From Rhizobium sp. RU36D (GTDB lineage Bacteria; Pseudomonadota; Alphaproteobacteria; Rhizobiales; Rhizobiaceae), in NCBI RefSeq assembly GCF_900176345.1, contig NZ_FWXU01000012.1:62001-126000 (forward strand): a stretch of 64,000 bases of DNA, read 5' to 3'. The first letter of the stretch is position 1. Each line of letters opens with the position of its first letter. Made by a program: the position numbers and the translations under genes. Shown here piece by piece: positions 40,577-49,055 of the stretch. The notes beneath the pieces are model-generated. The model was given only the letters and a program-made list of their open reading frames with translations, had not been told where the DNA came from and made no database searches.

Positions 40577-42199
40577 TCACACCACCCGTAACCACCCGCG
40601 ATAATGCACCACCGCACCGATGCCGGGCAGCGCGATCGCCACGTCGAAGCAGAACTGGTCGCCCTCGGCCCATTCGCGTGCCTCGCTTTTCGGCGCGAGC
40701 CACAGCGGCAGCGGCAGGCCGAACATGAACCAGCGCTGCATCCGCATCCGCAGGCCGGTCTCATCGCCCTCGAGCGTGAAATGAAACCGCAGGGGGCCAA
40801 ACCGCTCCACCAGGAAGTGGCCGGACTGGCTGAGTTCGCTGGAAAAGCGCCGGCCGGCGAAATCGCGGGTCCAGCGCTCGATGCCGTCTTCCTCCTCGAA
40901 GTCGACATGCAGGGCATGCTCTCCCGTCGGCGGAAAGCCGATGATGGCGCAAGCGAGGCGCGCCAGCAGCGATGTACCACGGGTCACTACCGCCCGGCCG
41001 GCGGCGCTGCCATCGCCGATCACGTCGTGCAGCGCCTGCACGGGCGCCGGCGTCCGCGCGAAATCCGCCGCCAGCACCCGACGATAGAGCGGCACATAGG
41101 TCTTTTCCGTTGTCTCGTGCCGGATCGCCAAGCCGTCAAAAGCCGGCTGGAAGTCCGCAAGCTGCAGCAGCGCCTCAGAGGATCGGGCGCCCGGCGCGAT
41201 GCCTCCGTCGACAATGGCACGGGCAATCAGCGGTGCGGCGAGCGTCGGGATCTCAGGGCCGTCGCCTCTCTCTGCGATCAGCGTCCAGCGTCGCACCCGA
41301 CCAGCGCCGGCCGCCACGCCCTTGACCTCGATTGCCATGGCGGAGCGATCCGATCCGAACCTCGATGTCAGCGCCTGCAGCGGCAGCAGATAGGGCGCCA
41401 GCGATACGGCGGATGTAAGCCAGCCCCAGCGCACGAACCAGCCAAGCAACCAGACGGAAAACAGCTGGAAGGAAAATTCCGGCCCGGCGCGGAATATGGT
41501 CGCGGGCCGGCCCGGCAGCCCATCGGGCACGATCTGATGGTCCGGCACGTCGGACAGGGCCACCAGCCGGCTGATCGGCTGGCTGCCGCTGATCTCGTAG
41601 CGCTCGCGCTTCACCATCTGCCAGCCGGTCCGCACCTGCCAGCGCCGCCCCCGCCAGAGCCGAACCGGCTTGCCGACATAGCTCAGGATCGCCGCGGCCA
41701 CGGAGGCGCCGGCGCTCGCCTTGCTGGAGGCGCTGAGCGCCATGCTCACGGACCGCACTGTGTCGAGACCCTCGGTCAGTTGCCGCAGCACCGCACCCGA
41801 TAGCGCCGGCACGCTGGAGGCGCCGGATACCACTGCGACGCCGGCCCGTCGCGCCGCATCATCAAGCGCGCCGATGCCGAGCACAAAATCCCGTGCGTCT
41901 GCGAGGTCGATATAATGCACGCCGGCGCGGATGCAGGCCTCGGCCACGTGATAGCCGCTGCCCTGGAACGGACCGGCCGCATCGATCAGCAGCACGGGTT
42001 TTTGCGCGCGCAGCACCGAGTCGAAGTCGCCATTGCGGTCTGCAACAATGGCCACGGCACCGGGCAAAGACTGGGCCATGGCTTGCGCCTTGTCCCCATT
42101 GCGTCCTGCCACCAGCACCGTCCAGCCCTCGGCCGCCAGCCGGCGTGACAGCCGCGCGCCAAAGCCGCCATAGCCACCCAGCACCATCACGCGCGTCAC
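40577..42199 (-). CDS. Saccharopine dehydrogenase-like protein with DUF4166 tail
   Basis: A 540-residue protein starting at a GTG that overlaps the stop of the DCC gene (GTGA). Residues 1-130 are an NAD(P)-binding Rossmann fold of the saccharopine-dehydrogenase type: MVLGGYGGFGARLSRRLA, VLLIDAAGPFQGSGYHVAEA and HYIDLADARDFV. The middle is a substrate-binding domain with a hydrophobic helix pair. The last 180 residues fit DUF4166 (FPPTGEHALHVDFEEEDGIE, WTRDFAGRRF, HFLVERFGPLRF). The substrate is unknown. It is translationally coupled to the DCC-family protein. Confidence 0.88.
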   Translation of the reverse strand: MTRVMVLGGYGGFGARLSRRLAAEGWTVLVAGRNGDKAQAMAQSLPGAVAIVADRNGDFDSVLRAQKPVLLIDAAGPFQGSGYHVAEACIRAGVHYIDLADARDFVLGIGALDDAARRAGVAVVSGASSVPALSGAVLRQLTEGLDTVRSVSMALSASSKASAGASVAAAILSYVGKPVRLWRGRRWQVRTGWQMVKRERYEISGSQPISRLVALSDVPDHQIVPDGLPGRPATIFRAGPEFSFQLFSVWLLGWFVRWGWLTSAVSLAPYLLPLQALTSRFGSDRSAMAIEVKGVAAGAGRVRRWTLIAERGDGPEIPTLAAPLIARAIVDGGIAPGARSSEALLQLADFQPAFDGLAIRHETTEKTYVPLYRRVLAADFARTPAPVQALHDVIGDGSAAGRAVVTRGTSLLARLACAIIGFPPTGEHALHVDFEEEDGIERWTRDFAGRRFSSELSQSGHFLVERFGPLRFHFTLEGDETGLRMRMQRWFMFGLPLPLWLAPKSEAREWAEGDQFCFDVAIALPGIGAVVHYRGWLRVV

Positions 42200-42615
42200 A
42201 AAATCCGCTCCCGGTCGGCGGGGGAGGGCAGCCAGCAGGTCTCCCGCCGGCCGAACAGGCGGTAGCGGTTGCGGGCAATCATGCGGTAGACCGGATCGCG
42301 CAGCGCCCGCGGCACCACGCGCAACACAGCCATCAGCCGCCACGGCCAGCCGAGCCCGGCATAGATGGAAAGCACCGCATCGCTGTCGCGCAGCGCCGTG
42401 TCGCCATCCACCACCACAAGGCTTTCGGGATTGTCGGGATTGATGCCAAGCCGTCGATAGATCGAAGCGCCCACATCCCCCTGCATCGAGGCCAGCCGGA
42501 AGCGCCGCGCCTTGTCATGCCGCAGCACGAATTGCGCATTGGCCGAGCAGAGCACGCACAGCGCATCGAAAACGATGATCGGGCCGTCGGATGGGGGTGG
42601 TGTGGGACCGGACAA
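42196..42615 (-). CDS. DCC-family thiol-disulfide protein (DUF393), TTG start
   Basis: A 139-residue protein starting at TTG with GAGG nine bases upstream. The family name motif is in IIVFDALCVLCSANAQFVL, with Asp17 and the Cys20-x-x-Cys23 redox pair, followed by RFRLASMQGDVG, SLVVVDGDTALRDSDAVLSI and the membrane-near helix WPWRLMAVLRVVPRALRDPV. The end RYRLFGRRETCWLPSP is typical. DCC proteins have a thioredoxin-like fold and unknown substrates. The downstream saccharopine-dehydrogenase-like gene overlaps its stop, so the two products may form one pathway. Confidence 0.9.
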   Translation of the reverse strand: MSGPTPPPSDGPIIVFDALCVLCSANAQFVLRHDKARRFRLASMQGDVGASIYRRLGINPDNPESLVVVDGDTALRDSDAVLSIYAGLGWPWRLMAVLRVVPRALRDPVYRMIARNRYRLFGRRETCWLPSPADRERIL

Positions 42616-42771
42616 GGCAGCCTCGGCTGAAGGACGAAAGACCGGACCAGCCTACTGCATAATTTCCTGAACCGGAATCGATTCAAAGTGAAAAATAGGC
42701 AGCAGATAGAAAGCGCTACAGCGAGCCTTTGTGCGCCCAATTCGGCGCACGGCGCTGTAGCAGTCACGAAC

Positions 42772-42817
42772 GAAAAGCGGTAGGCCCGACCGCCGCCGCC
42801 AGGTCGGGCCTACCGCT
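42772..42817 (-). terminator. Rho-independent terminator of the PAS gene
   Basis: AGCGGTAGGCCCGACC and its exact complement form a 16-bp stem with a 10-nt loop (42776-42817). On the minus strand the stem is followed by TTTTCG. It begins 5 bp after the PAS gene stop. Confidence 0.88.
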
Positions 42818-42821
42818 CCGC

Positions 42822-43388
42822 TCAATGCCGCGTCAGGGGCACGGCATCGACCAGGGCCGATCGCAGCGCATCGGAAAGCGCTGTGATGGTGTCTTCATCA
42901 TTGCGCGTCCTGGCGATTTCCAGGGCCAGCAGACAGTGGTGCAGCAGGGGGTCGATGGCGATCTCGTCCTCGTCCAGGACCTCCGCTTCCACCGGCACGC
43001 CGGCGGATGCCACCATCATGCCCGAGCAATACAGGGGCGTGCCGTGTTCGTCGCGAAAACAGGCGCCGAAACCGGAGACCGCGACGCAGGTGCCGTCAGG
43101 CCGGCAGACGCGATAGTCTTCCTGGAAGGGCACGCCGGTCTTCAGCATATCTTCGACGGCCTCGGCAAAACGCACGACGTCATCGGGATGAATGCGGGCG
43201 CGAAAGGCAGCCCGTGGCAGGCCGGATTTCGTCTCCGCCGCCGAGAAGCCGAACAGCGCCGCTGCCGCCGCATCCGCATAGAAGGTGTCGCTTTGGATGA
43301 CCCAGGTAAACACGCCTGACGCCGACTGTTCCGCCGAGATTTCCTGCGGCGGTAAATTCTCTGCAATGTCGTTTTCGTAGCTCTTCAC
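42822..43388 (-). CDS. Single-PAS-domain sensory protein
   Basis: A 188-residue soluble protein. A PAS fold of the PAS_3 type covers about residues 22-135: GVFTWVIQSDTFYADAAAAA and LFGFS, then ARIHPDDVVRFAEAVED, FQEDYRVCRPDGTCVAVSGF and TPLYCSGMMV. There is no output domain; the last 50 residues are an acidic helical tail with HHCLLALEIARTRND. It may be a regulatory partner of a kinase or a small-ligand sensor, as is common in rhizobia. It ends at a strong terminator and stands alone. Confidence 0.85.
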   Translation of the reverse strand: MKSYENDIAENLPPQEISAEQSASGVFTWVIQSDTFYADAAAAALFGFSAAETKSGLPRAAFRARIHPDDVVRFAEAVEDMLKTGVPFQEDYRVCRPDGTCVAVSGFGACFRDEHGTPLYCSGMMVASAGVPVEAEVLDEDEIAIDPLLHHCLLALEIARTRNDEDTITALSDALRSALVDAVPLTRH

Positions 43389-43543
43389 GTCAGTCTCTCC
43401 GCACCCAAGGCAAAGTCGCTTTGTGACAGCAATATTACCATGGATGGTTGTGGAGGAATTTGATCGAACGCAAATTCGAAGCGGTTTTAGCGAGCCCCCG
43501 GCGAAAGTCTAATATTAACGCTTGCAACCGCTGCGGCGAGCGT

Positions 43544-43927
43544 TCAGCCCGCACCCACCAGCGCCCCGATTGTGCCGCCCACCAGCAGGATCAGCCCGAT
43601 GATCGCGGTGAGTGCCGCACCCCGCCCGCGGCGCTTGGCGTCGGCATAATATTCCACGGCATAGAGCGCGCGAGCCCCCGTCCAGCACAGGCCAAGAAAG
43701 CCGGCGATCGGGTCGGAGACATAGTAGCCGAAGATCCAGAGCGATGGCAGGAAGGCGACAAGGTGCTCCACGGTGTTCTGCTGCACCCGGAAGATCCGCT
43801 CGAACTGCGCATTACCCGTGGTGCGCGGCGCCTCGATGCCGAAGGTCTTGCGAGCCCGCCCCACCTTGATCATCAGCCAGACATAGGTGATCAGCGCGGA
43901 AAAGGTGGCAAGGACGGTAAAGCGCAT
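43544..43927 (-). CDS. MAPEG-family membrane protein
   Basis: A 127-residue protein with four membrane helices. The signature ERIFRVQQNTVEHLVAFLPS (E-R-x-x-R-x-x-x-N-x-x-E) between helices 1 and 2 is the glutathione- and lipid-binding region of MAPEG enzymes. ARALYAVEYYADAKRRGRG in loop 3 and a final helix GLILLVGGTIGALVG complete the fold. Bacterial members have glutathione transferase or peroxidase activity toward lipophilic electrophiles; the activity here is inferred. Confidence 0.9.
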   Translation of the reverse strand: MRFTVLATFSALITYVWLMIKVGRARKTFGIEAPRTTGNAQFERIFRVQQNTVEHLVAFLPSLWIFGYYVSDPIAGFLGLCWTGARALYAVEYYADAKRRGRGAALTAIIGLILLVGGTIGALVGAG

Positions 43928-44099
43928 GCTGGCTCCCAGGGCGTAAAATCAGGCATCAAATCAGGGCGCCAAAGGGTTAGGCGATGCGTCGGGCCGGCGC
44001 AATACCGGTCGCGCCTTGCGGGGTGTCCGCCTTAGCCGGCTTGTCTCCCGGCGTGATTTCCCGCATGATACGGGTCATGATTTGCTGTTGTCTTCCGGC

Positions 44100-44771
44100 A
44101 TGGCCGGTGGTGTTGGAATGATCGAGAACTACCCCTTCGGGCGGCCTTATGATTTTCACGAATTGCTGGCCGATGGCATTGTCCACGGCATCGGCGTCGT
44201 CTTCGCCCTGATCGGCGTCACCGCGCTGATCTTCTATGCCACTGTTTATTCGGACTACCGCGATATCGCTGCTGCCTGGATCTATGGGCTCGGCCTCGTC
44301 GTGTCGCTCGGCGTGTCCTTCACCTATAACATGCTGCCCCATTCGCGCATCAAATGGGTGTTTCGCCGGCTCGACCATTCCGCCATCTTCATCCTGATCG
44401 CCTCGACCTACACGCCCTTCCTGATCCAGGGCGCCGAGCAATGGAGTATCCTGGCGCTGCTTATCGGCATCTGGCTCACGGCCTGTCTCGGCATCTGGCT
44501 GAAGTTCCGCTATCCCGGCCGCTATGACAAGCTGGCCATCCTGCTTTATCTCGCCATGGGCTGGAGCGGCGCCTTTGCGATGGGACCGATCTCGGAGATC
44601 ATTCCGGAGGTCACGCTGCTCCTGATCATCATTGGCGGCTGCATCTATTCCGCCGGCGTCATCTTCCATGTCTGGGAACGGCTGCGCTTCCAGAATGCCA
44701 TCTGGCATGGCTTCGTGGTCACCGCCGCGGCTGTGCATTACTCGGCCGTGTTCACCGCCATCAGCGTCTGA
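44100..44771 (+). CDS. Hemolysin III/TrhA (PAQR-like) membrane protein
   Basis: About 223 residues with seven membrane helices. Family motifs: LLADGIVHGIGVVFALIG in helix 1, SFTYNMLPHSRIKWVFRRLD between helices, DHSAIFILIASTYTPF in helix 3 and GVIFHVWERLRFQNAIWHGF near the end, with the His residues thought to form a metal site. The start is 44100 or the in-frame ATG at 44118 (MIENYPFG); neither has a strong ribosome site. Bacterial members set membrane energetics or lipid balance. True hemolysis is doubtful. Confidence 0.88.
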   Translation: MAGGVGMIENYPFGRPYDFHELLADGIVHGIGVVFALIGVTALIFYATVYSDYRDIAAAWIYGLGLVVSLGVSFTYNMLPHSRIKWVFRRLDHSAIFILIASTYTPFLIQGAEQWSILALLIGIWLTACLGIWLKFRYPGRYDKLAILLYLAMGWSGAFAMGPISEIIPEVTLLLIIIGGCIYSAGVIFHVWERLRFQNAIWHGFVVTAAAVHYSAVFTAISV

Positions 44772-44796
44772 TATCGGCGCTGGACAGCGGCGCGGC

Positions 44797-44836
44797 TTGT
44801 CCTGTAAAGCGGACAATCATCAATTATAGTGGACAA
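44797..44836. promoter_or_regulatory. TTGTCC/GGACAA repeat operator before the GNAT gene
   Basis: TTGTCC-N8-GGACAA (44797-44816) is an inverted repeat, and a further GGACAA lies 20 bp downstream (44831-44836) in direct orientation. TATAGT at 44825-44830 between them can act as -10. The array sits 5 bp before the ATG. Confidence 0.5.
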
Positions 44837-44840
44837 ACCC

Positions 44841-45347
44841 ATGGCAGCCGAGGTCATCATCCGCGACGCTGGCGAGGCCGACCTTGCCGCGATCCGCGAC
44901 ATCTACAACCATGCGGTGGAGCATACCACCGCGATCTGGAACGAGGCGCTGATAGATCTCGACAACCGCCGCGCCTGGATGGAGTTCCGCCACGCCCGCG
45001 GTTTCCCGATCCTGGTGGCGGAGCAGGCCGGCAAGGTCGCGGGCTACGCCTCCTATGGCGACTGGCGCGCCTTTGACGGCTATCGCCACACCGTGGAGCA
45101 TTCAGTTTACGTCGAGAAGGATTGCCGCGGCGCCGGCATCGGCAAGCTCCTGATGCAGGCGCTGATCGAGCGGGCGCGCGCGGCCAGGGTGCATGTCATG
45201 ATCGCTGCCATCGAGGCGGAAAACCGGCCCTCCATCGCGCTGCACGAGAGCCTCGGCTTCCGGCTTGTCGGCATCCACCGGGAGGTCGGCACGAAGTTCG
45301 GCCGCTGGCTCGACCTGGCGGCGATGGAACTGCGGATCCCGGATTGA
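44841..45347 (+). CDS. GNAT acetyltransferase, phosphinothricin-acetyltransferase-like
   Basis: About 168 residues from MAAEVIIRDAGEADLAAIRD; a GTG four codons earlier is possible. The sequence follows the Pat/YncA/MnaT pattern: IYNHAVEHTTAIWNEALID, AGYASYGDWRAFDGYRHTVE, then HSVYVEKDCRGAGIGKLLMQ with the acetyl-CoA loop RGAGIG, and SIALHESLGFRLVGIHREVG. Relatives acetylate phosphinothricin, methionine sulfone or similar amino acids. The substrate here is unknown. A repeat-rich operator touches the start region, suggesting specific control. Confidence 0.93.
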   Translation: MAAEVIIRDAGEADLAAIRDIYNHAVEHTTAIWNEALIDLDNRRAWMEFRHARGFPILVAEQAGKVAGYASYGDWRAFDGYRHTVEHSVYVEKDCRGAGIGKLLMQALIERARAARVHVMIAAIEAENRPSIALHESLGFRLVGIHREVGTKFGRWLDLAAMELRIPD

Positions 45348-45477
45348 AGCCCAGGCTTTACCACACGCTGAAAATCTGACAGAACTCGGAAGGATTACAA
45401 GGCCTTGCGCAAGAAATGACCGGTTTCTCAGCGGCTTGGTTGGTTGGAGGTAATCGGCGGGGAGGGGAACCGGCGTC

Positions 45478-46572
45478 ATGCAGCATGCGAAACTGATCGA
45501 CACGATCTATGAGGCCGCCTTCATTCCGGAACTGTGGCAAGAGGTCTGTGTCGGCCTCAGCGACTGCGTCGATGGGTTTTCGGCTGCCCTGATCACCCTG
45601 ACCGAGGGCAGCTCGTTCCGCTGGGTCTGCAGTCCCGCGGCTCAGGAGGGCATGGAGTTCTTTGCCAAGAGCCCGTTGCGGTTCCAGAATGTCCGCCCGC
45701 AGCGGCATCTCGCCTTGTCGACCTTTTCCTTCACCCGGGATATCGACCTCATGACTGAGGAGGAACTGGCGACCGATCCGATCTACAACGAATTCTTGAG
45801 GCCCCAGGGACTGGGCTGGACGGTCGGCGACATGGTGCTTGAGCCATCGGGCCACACCATCATCTTCGACCTGATCCGCGAGACCGACAAGGGACCATTC
45901 GGCGAACAGGATGTGGCGCTGTTGAACACGCTGCGCCCGCATCTGGCGCGCGCGGCCACCATGTCCAGCCGACTGGAATTCGAGCGCATCAACGCGGCGG
46001 TCCAGGCATTGGAATTGACCGGCCTTCCCGCCGCGGTGATCGGCGCGTCCGGCAAGGTGCTCACTGCCAATGCCCTCATGCAGAAATTCGAGCCGCAGGT
46101 GGTGCTGACCGCCTTCGAAAAGGTGGTCTTCGGTTTTGCCGAGGCCAATGCCAAGTTCCGCGAGGTGCTGGACAGCGGCGAGGGCATGCGGCCGGCCGGT
46201 TGTTCGTTTCCGCTGCCCAAGACCGAGCACAACGCGCCGGCCGTCGTCCATCTCGTGCCGATCTGTGGGGATGCGCGGGATATCTTCGCCCAGGCGCGCT
46301 TCTTTCTCATCGTCACGCCAGTGGATCGCTCCCGCGTGCCGAGTGCGGAGACCATCCAGGGCCTGTTCGATCTCTCGCCCGCCGAAGCCCGCGTGGCGCG
46401 CTCCCTGTCTCTCGGCAATGACGTCGCCCGGACGGCGGCCGAGTTTTCCATCGCCACCGAGACGGTGCGCAGCCATATCCGCTCCATCCTGGGCAAAAGC
46501 GGCATGTCGCGGCAAGCGGACTTTGTCGCCGCCGTCTCCAGCATCAGGCCGCTTGGGGATGATGTGATGTAG
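45478..46572 (+). CDS. LuxR-type helix-turn-helix regulator
   Basis: A 364-residue soluble regulator. The N-terminal 290 residues contain a PAS/GAF-like sensory region (AVQALELTGLPAAVIGASGK then VLTANALMQKFEP) with no autoinducer-binding signature. The C-terminal 65 residues form the LuxR winged four-helix DNA-binding domain: FDLSPAEARVARSLSLGNDV, RTAAEFSIATETVRSHIRSI and LGKSGMSRQADFVA. This arrangement is common in rhizobial stand-alone regulators. GGGAGGGG lies upstream of the ATG. Target genes are unknown. Confidence 0.9.
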   Translation: MQHAKLIDTIYEAAFIPELWQEVCVGLSDCVDGFSAALITLTEGSSFRWVCSPAAQEGMEFFAKSPLRFQNVRPQRHLALSTFSFTRDIDLMTEEELATDPIYNEFLRPQGLGWTVGDMVLEPSGHTIIFDLIRETDKGPFGEQDVALLNTLRPHLARAATMSSRLEFERINAAVQALELTGLPAAVIGASGKVLTANALMQKFEPQVVLTAFEKVVFGFAEANAKFREVLDSGEGMRPAGCSFPLPKTEHNAPAVVHLVPICGDARDIFAQARFFLIVTPVDRSRVPSAETIQGLFDLSPAEARVARSLSLGNDVARTAAEFSIATETVRSHIRSILGKSGMSRQADFVAAVSSIRPLGDDVM

Positions 46573-46625
46573 CCGCCCTCCGGCGCCCGATACGAGACCG
46601 GCAAGCCGCATAGACGTTTGATTTA

Positions 46626-46940
46626 TTAGAAGATCTTCAGAGCCCAGGCGAAGGGCACGACCGTCACCAGGGCGGTGATGGTCGCCAGCAGCAGCACCAC
46701 GACATTGTCGTTCATGCTGGTCGCGATGCGCGTGCGCGCGGCCTCTGCCGTCACCCGCGAATGCCGGCGCGACACGATCACCAGCAAGGGCAGGGCCAGC
46801 GGCCAAGCCAGGCAGCCGGCCAGACCGGCGAACCGCCAGAAATCCCAGTCACGACGTCCGACGCTCGCGCCCTCGGCATAGGTGAGTGCCAAAAGGACGA
46901 AAGCCGGAACGAGCCAAGTGATTAGGAGCCAAAATGCCAT
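46626..46940 (-). CDS. Small multi-helix membrane protein, unknown
   Basis: About 104 residues when started at MAFWLLITWLVPAFVLLALT; longer starts add a polar N-terminal segment (QQSERWRTIRVLRFVDC) whose status is unclear. Three hydrophobic helices are seen: residues 1-20, FAGLAGCLAWPLALPLLVIV and VVVLLLATITALVTVVPFAW. Loops are basic (RRHSRVTAEAARTR). No family was recognised. It converges with the LuxR gene and lies downstream of the lipoprotein gene on the same strand. Confidence 0.6.
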   Translation of the reverse strand: MAFWLLITWLVPAFVLLALTYAEGASVGRRDWDFWRFAGLAGCLAWPLALPLLVIVSRRHSRVTAEAARTRIATSMNDNVVVLLLATITALVTVVPFAWALKIF

Positions 46941-47056
46941 GCAGTCAACGAACCTCAATACGCGAATCGTTCGCCAACGTTCGCTCTGTTGGCCGTCGCT
47001 GTCATCCCCAATATTGAGGATGATAGGCAATTTTTTACTGCGGCGTTAAAGCTTTT

Positions 47057-47668
47057 TCAGGGTGTTTTTCGCGGCGGGGGGCGTTGTCCCTGTGCCATCG
47101 GCGGGGTGGAAGCCGGCAGGGACGCGAGCTGCGCCGGTGTTCCCCAGCTTGAAATCGGCTGGCCGCCCCGGGTCAGCACGCGGCTGTCATAGAGTGCCAG
47201 CGAGCCCTCGAGCTGTCGCGTATCGGTACAGCGGTTGATGATGCCGCCGATATAGCTGATGCAGTCGGAGGTCGAGCCCTGCACCGAGCCGGTCGCCCAG
47301 TCCTTCACGATGCCGTCCGTGCCGACGAGGAAATAGGAGAGCCGCATATTGGTGGATTGCCTTGACGTGCCGACCAGCCCGCCAAAATCCGAGCCGGTCT
47401 CCGTCTGCGCGCCCGGCGCCATGTGGCGGTGGATCACCGAGCCATCGGCAAGCGGCGTAGACCCGATCGACGGCCCGAAGGTGGCGCGGTCATTGCCCGC
47501 CAGCTGTTCCAACGGCGATTGGCCGAGCGCTGCAACCTGCTGATAGGGCTTGCCCAGGGCATAGCTGGTAAAGGAGCGATTGGCGGCATTCTCTGCCTTT
47601 TCCGCCATGGAAGAACAGCCGGCCAGCACCAATGCCAGACCCATTGCCACCAGCTTTGCCCGTCGCAT
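47057..47668 (-). CDS. Lipoprotein, unknown function
   Basis: A 203-residue protein started at MRRAKLVAMGLALVLAGCSS after GGGAGGGGC; the lipobox is VLAGC. The mature part begins with a helical segment (MAEKAENAANRSFTSYALGK, PYQQVAALG) that resembles the SmpA/OmlA-like start. It then has a beta-rich region with two Cys (STSDCISYIGGIINRCTDTR), probably a disulfide, and a Pro-rich tail ending in PPPRKTP. Function unknown; a role in outer-membrane assembly is only a possibility. Confidence 0.8.
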   Translation of the reverse strand: MRRAKLVAMGLALVLAGCSSMAEKAENAANRSFTSYALGKPYQQVAALGQSPLEQLAGNDRATFGPSIGSTPLADGSVIHRHMAPGAQTETGSDFGGLVGTSRQSTNMRLSYFLVGTDGIVKDWATGSVQGSTSDCISYIGGIINRCTDTRQLEGSLALYDSRVLTRGGQPISSWGTPAQLASLPASTPPMAQGQRPPPRKTP

Positions 47669-47797
47669 CCGCCCCTCCCAGATCGTCGCACCTAGTCCGT
47701 CCCGCCCCCATGAAAGCGCCAAAGCGCCCGGCGCGCAAGAGGCCGAGATTGATGGCCGTTCACGACTGCGCTATTCCGGCTGGGGATGGAGGTGACC

Positions 47798-48343
47798 ATG
47801 GCGCGCATTCACATTCTCGGGGCTTCCGGATCCGGCACGACGACGCTCGGCGTGGCACTGTCACGGCATCTCGGCATTGCCCATGTCGATACCGACAGCC
47901 TTTACTGGATGCCCACCGATCCGCCATTCACCACGCCGCGACCGCTGCCCGAGCGGCAGGCACTGCTGGTCGACCGGCTGCCGGATGATGCCGACTGGGT
48001 TCTCTCGGGTTCGGCGCTGAAATGGGGCGAGCCGGTGGAGCCGCTGTATGATCTCGTGGTGTTCCTGACGCTCGATCCGAAGGTCAGGATGGCGCGCATC
48101 CTCAAGCGCGAGCAGGAGCGATACGGTCCCCGGATTGCCCCCGGTGGCGATATGTTTTCGACCAGCCAGGCCTTCATCGCCTGGGCGGCGGCCTATGACA
48201 CCGCCGGTCCCGAGCAACGCAGCCGCAAGGCCCACGAGGCCTGGTTGTCCTCAGGCCGCTGGCCCGTCCTGAGGCTCGATTCCGCGGAGCCTGTCGAGGC
48301 CCTCGTGGCGGCCGTGAGCCGCCACCTCGACCAGACGACCTGA
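47798..48343 (+). CDS. P-loop kinase-like ATPase (adenylate-kinase-like)
   Basis: A 181-residue protein, start MARIHILGASGSGTTTLGVA after GGAGGTGACC. Walker A is GASGSGTTT; IAHVDTDSLYWMPTDPPF gives the Asp pair of small-molecule kinases, and LYDLVVFLTLDPKVRMARIL with KREQERYG forms the lid. It looks like a topology-modulation or nucleoside-kinase-type AAA-family protein, whose phosphate acceptor is unknown. It is divergent from the lipoprotein gene and converges with msrB across 5 bp. Confidence 0.85.
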   Translation: MARIHILGASGSGTTTLGVALSRHLGIAHVDTDSLYWMPTDPPFTTPRPLPERQALLVDRLPDDADWVLSGSALKWGEPVEPLYDLVVFLTLDPKVRMARILKREQERYGPRIAPGGDMFSTSQAFIAWAAAYDTAGPEQRSRKAHEAWLSSGRWPVLRLDSAEPVEALVAAVSRHLDQTT

Positions 48344-48348
48344 CACGC

Positions 48349-48759
48349 TCACCTGATCGGCGTGAACATCATCGAGTGGCCGTTGATGCAGTAGCGCAGG
48401 CCTGTGGGCTTCGGTCCGTCCGGGAAGACGTGGCCCAGATGCCCGCCGCAATTGGCGCAGCGGATTTCCGTGCGCACCATGCCGAAGGACATGTCGCGAT
48501 GTTCGGTCACGGCATCGGGCGTGACAGGCTCGAAATAGCTCGGCCAGCCGCAACCGGCATCGAACTTGGTGTCCGAAACGAACAGCGGCGTATCGCAGGC
48601 GGCGCAGCTATAGACCCCCTTTTCGAAATTGTCCCAGTACGGTCCGGTAAAGGCCCGTTCCGTGCCGTGCTCGCGCAGGATGCGATATTGCTCCGGCGTC
48701 AGCTGCTCGCGCCATTCGGCATCGGTCTTTTCGATTTTCGGCTTGGTTTCCTGTCTCAT
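48349..48759 (-). CDS. msrB: Methionine-R-sulfoxide reductase B
   Basis: A 136-residue enzyme that reduces R-methionine sulfoxide in proteins with thioredoxin as donor. Zinc ligands Cys52/Cys55 (SCAAC) and Cys101/Cys104 (CANC), the catalytic Cys124 ([13 protein letters not shown]) and the likely resolving Cys70 (DAGCGWPS) are all present, with [20 protein letters not shown] around the active site. Length is normal and there is no signal peptide, so it is cytoplasmic. A purine-rich site precedes the ATG. Confidence 0.96.
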   Translation of the reverse strand: MRQETKPKIEKTDAEWREQLTPEQYRILREHGTERAFTGPYWDNFEKGVYSCAACDTPLFVSDTKFDAGCGWPSYFEPVTPDAVTEHRDMSFGMVRTEIRCANCGGHLGHVFPDGPKPTGLRYCINGHSMMFTPIR

Positions 48760-48828
48760 GGTGTGGATCTCCTTGTCGCCCCATAGATAGGGCGCCGAGG
48801 GCGGGACAGCAATCGCCCTGGCATCACG

Positions 48829-48841
48829 TTGACGCGGTCAA
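48829..48841. promoter_or_regulatory. Inverted repeat TTGAC-GCG-GTCAA upstream of the Mrp operon
   Basis: A perfect 5-bp inverted repeat with a 3-bp centre, in the 296-bp divergent gap between msrB and mnhA. It could be an operator or contain a -35 element. Nothing else clear is seen in this gap apart from the ribosome site AAGGA at the end. Confidence 0.3.
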
Positions 48842-49055
48842 AGCATCCGCGGCTCCTCCCGCATCAGACCCACATCCCATGCCCAGCGCATGAGCGCTCA
48901 AAAAATCCATGCAAAATCATATGTGAGATGTCAGTTTGCAGTGAAAGCCGCCCGTTTCCCCTTGAGGACGCGGTTGCAATGGCCTAACACTTCGGCCCTG
49001 GCGCATGGAATGACCGACAAGTCGATGCGCAGGCCCGTGAATACAAGGACATGTA

